Source of the DNA: Sphingopyxis yananensis
Lineage (GTDB): Bacteria; Pseudomonadota; Alphaproteobacteria; Sphingomonadales; Sphingomonadaceae
Direction: 5' to 3'
DNA: 64,000 bases
NCBI RefSeq assembly: GCF_020687785.1
Contig: NZ_JAJEWI010000004.1
Coordinates: 20,005-84,004, forward strand
Of this stretch, positions 63,932-64,000 are shown piece by piece; positions within the stretch are counted from its first letter, which is position 1, and every line of letters begins with the position of its first letter. The position numbers and the translations under genes are program-made. Under the pieces are notes generated by a model, which saw nothing but the letters and a program-made list of their open reading frames with translations, made no database searches and was not told where the DNA came from.

Positions 63932-63986
63932 GAGTGTTTTGGTCTCATCGTAGTGACGAAGGAACGCAGATGAGAGCAAAACACTC
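63932..63986. repeat. 18-bp inverted repeat upstream of the STN receptor gene
   Basis: GAGTGTTTTGGTCTCATC (63932-63949) and GATGAGAGCAAAACACTC (63969-63986) are complementary in 17 of 18 positions with a 19-nt spacer. It lies 53-107 bp before the TBDR start. It could be an operator, a leader hairpin or a mobile-element end. A reading frame may begin on the plus strand at 63970 (ATGAGAGCAAAAC, after GAAGGA) and leave the window. Confidence 0.7.
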
Positions 63987-64000
63987 AGTCGCCAAAAAGC

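Noticed and set aside
1..64000. CRISPR arrays, rRNA and tRNA genes
   Set aside because: No regularly spaced repeats or recognisable rRNA/tRNA sequences were seen by eye; tRNAscan and a CRISPR finder would settle this.

Overview
The window looks like the chromosome of a sphingomonad or close alphaproteobacterium. It carries four large TonB-dependent receptors (TBDRs), a NodT-type outer-membrane efflux lipoprotein, a complete Kdp system, a PhoD phosphatase, a glutathionylspermidine-synthetase-like gene and many sphingomonad-style catabolic proteins. This is inferred from gene families and codon use; no rRNA or tRNA was seen to fix the species.

Layout. 1-1383: 3' part of an M14-family peptidase, closed by a strong terminator. 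1632-5874 (minus): tripartite EmrB/EmrA/NodT-type drug efflux operon with 4-nt gene overlaps. 6589-14545 (minus): full potassium operon (27-aa membrane peptide, kdpF, kdpA, kdpB, kdpC, kdpD, kdpE). 14958-20775 (plus): a near-perfect Pho box, then a TBDR, a Tat-exported PhoD phosphatase and a glycerophosphodiesterase, read here as an organophosphate-scavenging regulon. 21104-27900 (plus): FMN glutamate-synthase-like protein, outer-membrane barrel, Ntn-hydrolase acylase, MgtE magnesium channel and a double Usp protein. 27979-33213 (minus): YggS, a VOC/GST/tandem-DUF1428 set and a DUF350-DUF1190-GSP-synthetase operon like E. coli yjfL-yjfM-yjfC. A 5'-truncated COG4705 gene follows at 33465, then a hemerythrin.

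35408-40352 is visibly more GC-rich at its core and looks acquired. It holds a Slam-type outer-membrane protein gene broken by a perfect 23-bp tandem duplication, a three-module TbpB-like surface lipoprotein, and a decayed integrase fragment. 40722-47777 is a catabolic locus with two TetR-type regulators (one with an extra N-terminal HTH), a GPH sugar/cation-type symporter, a TBDR and a metal-dependent amidohydrolase. The two divergent promoters share a 12-mer. 47816-48912 is an insertion-sequence graveyard (IS3 piece, IS5 pseudogene, ferredoxin-reductase stump). 48995-57189 is an Lrp/AsnC regulator diverging from an amidohydrolase, a TBDR and a second M14-family peptidase, best read as a peptide or amino-acid-conjugate uptake and hydrolysis locus. 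57289-58614 is a dead IS3-family element with recognisable inverted repeats. Small hypothetical genes and an XRE regulator follow, and the window ends with a minus-strand TBDR carrying an STN domain.

Starts were re-chosen where a signal peptide, ribosome binding site or operon overlap gave better support than the longest frame.
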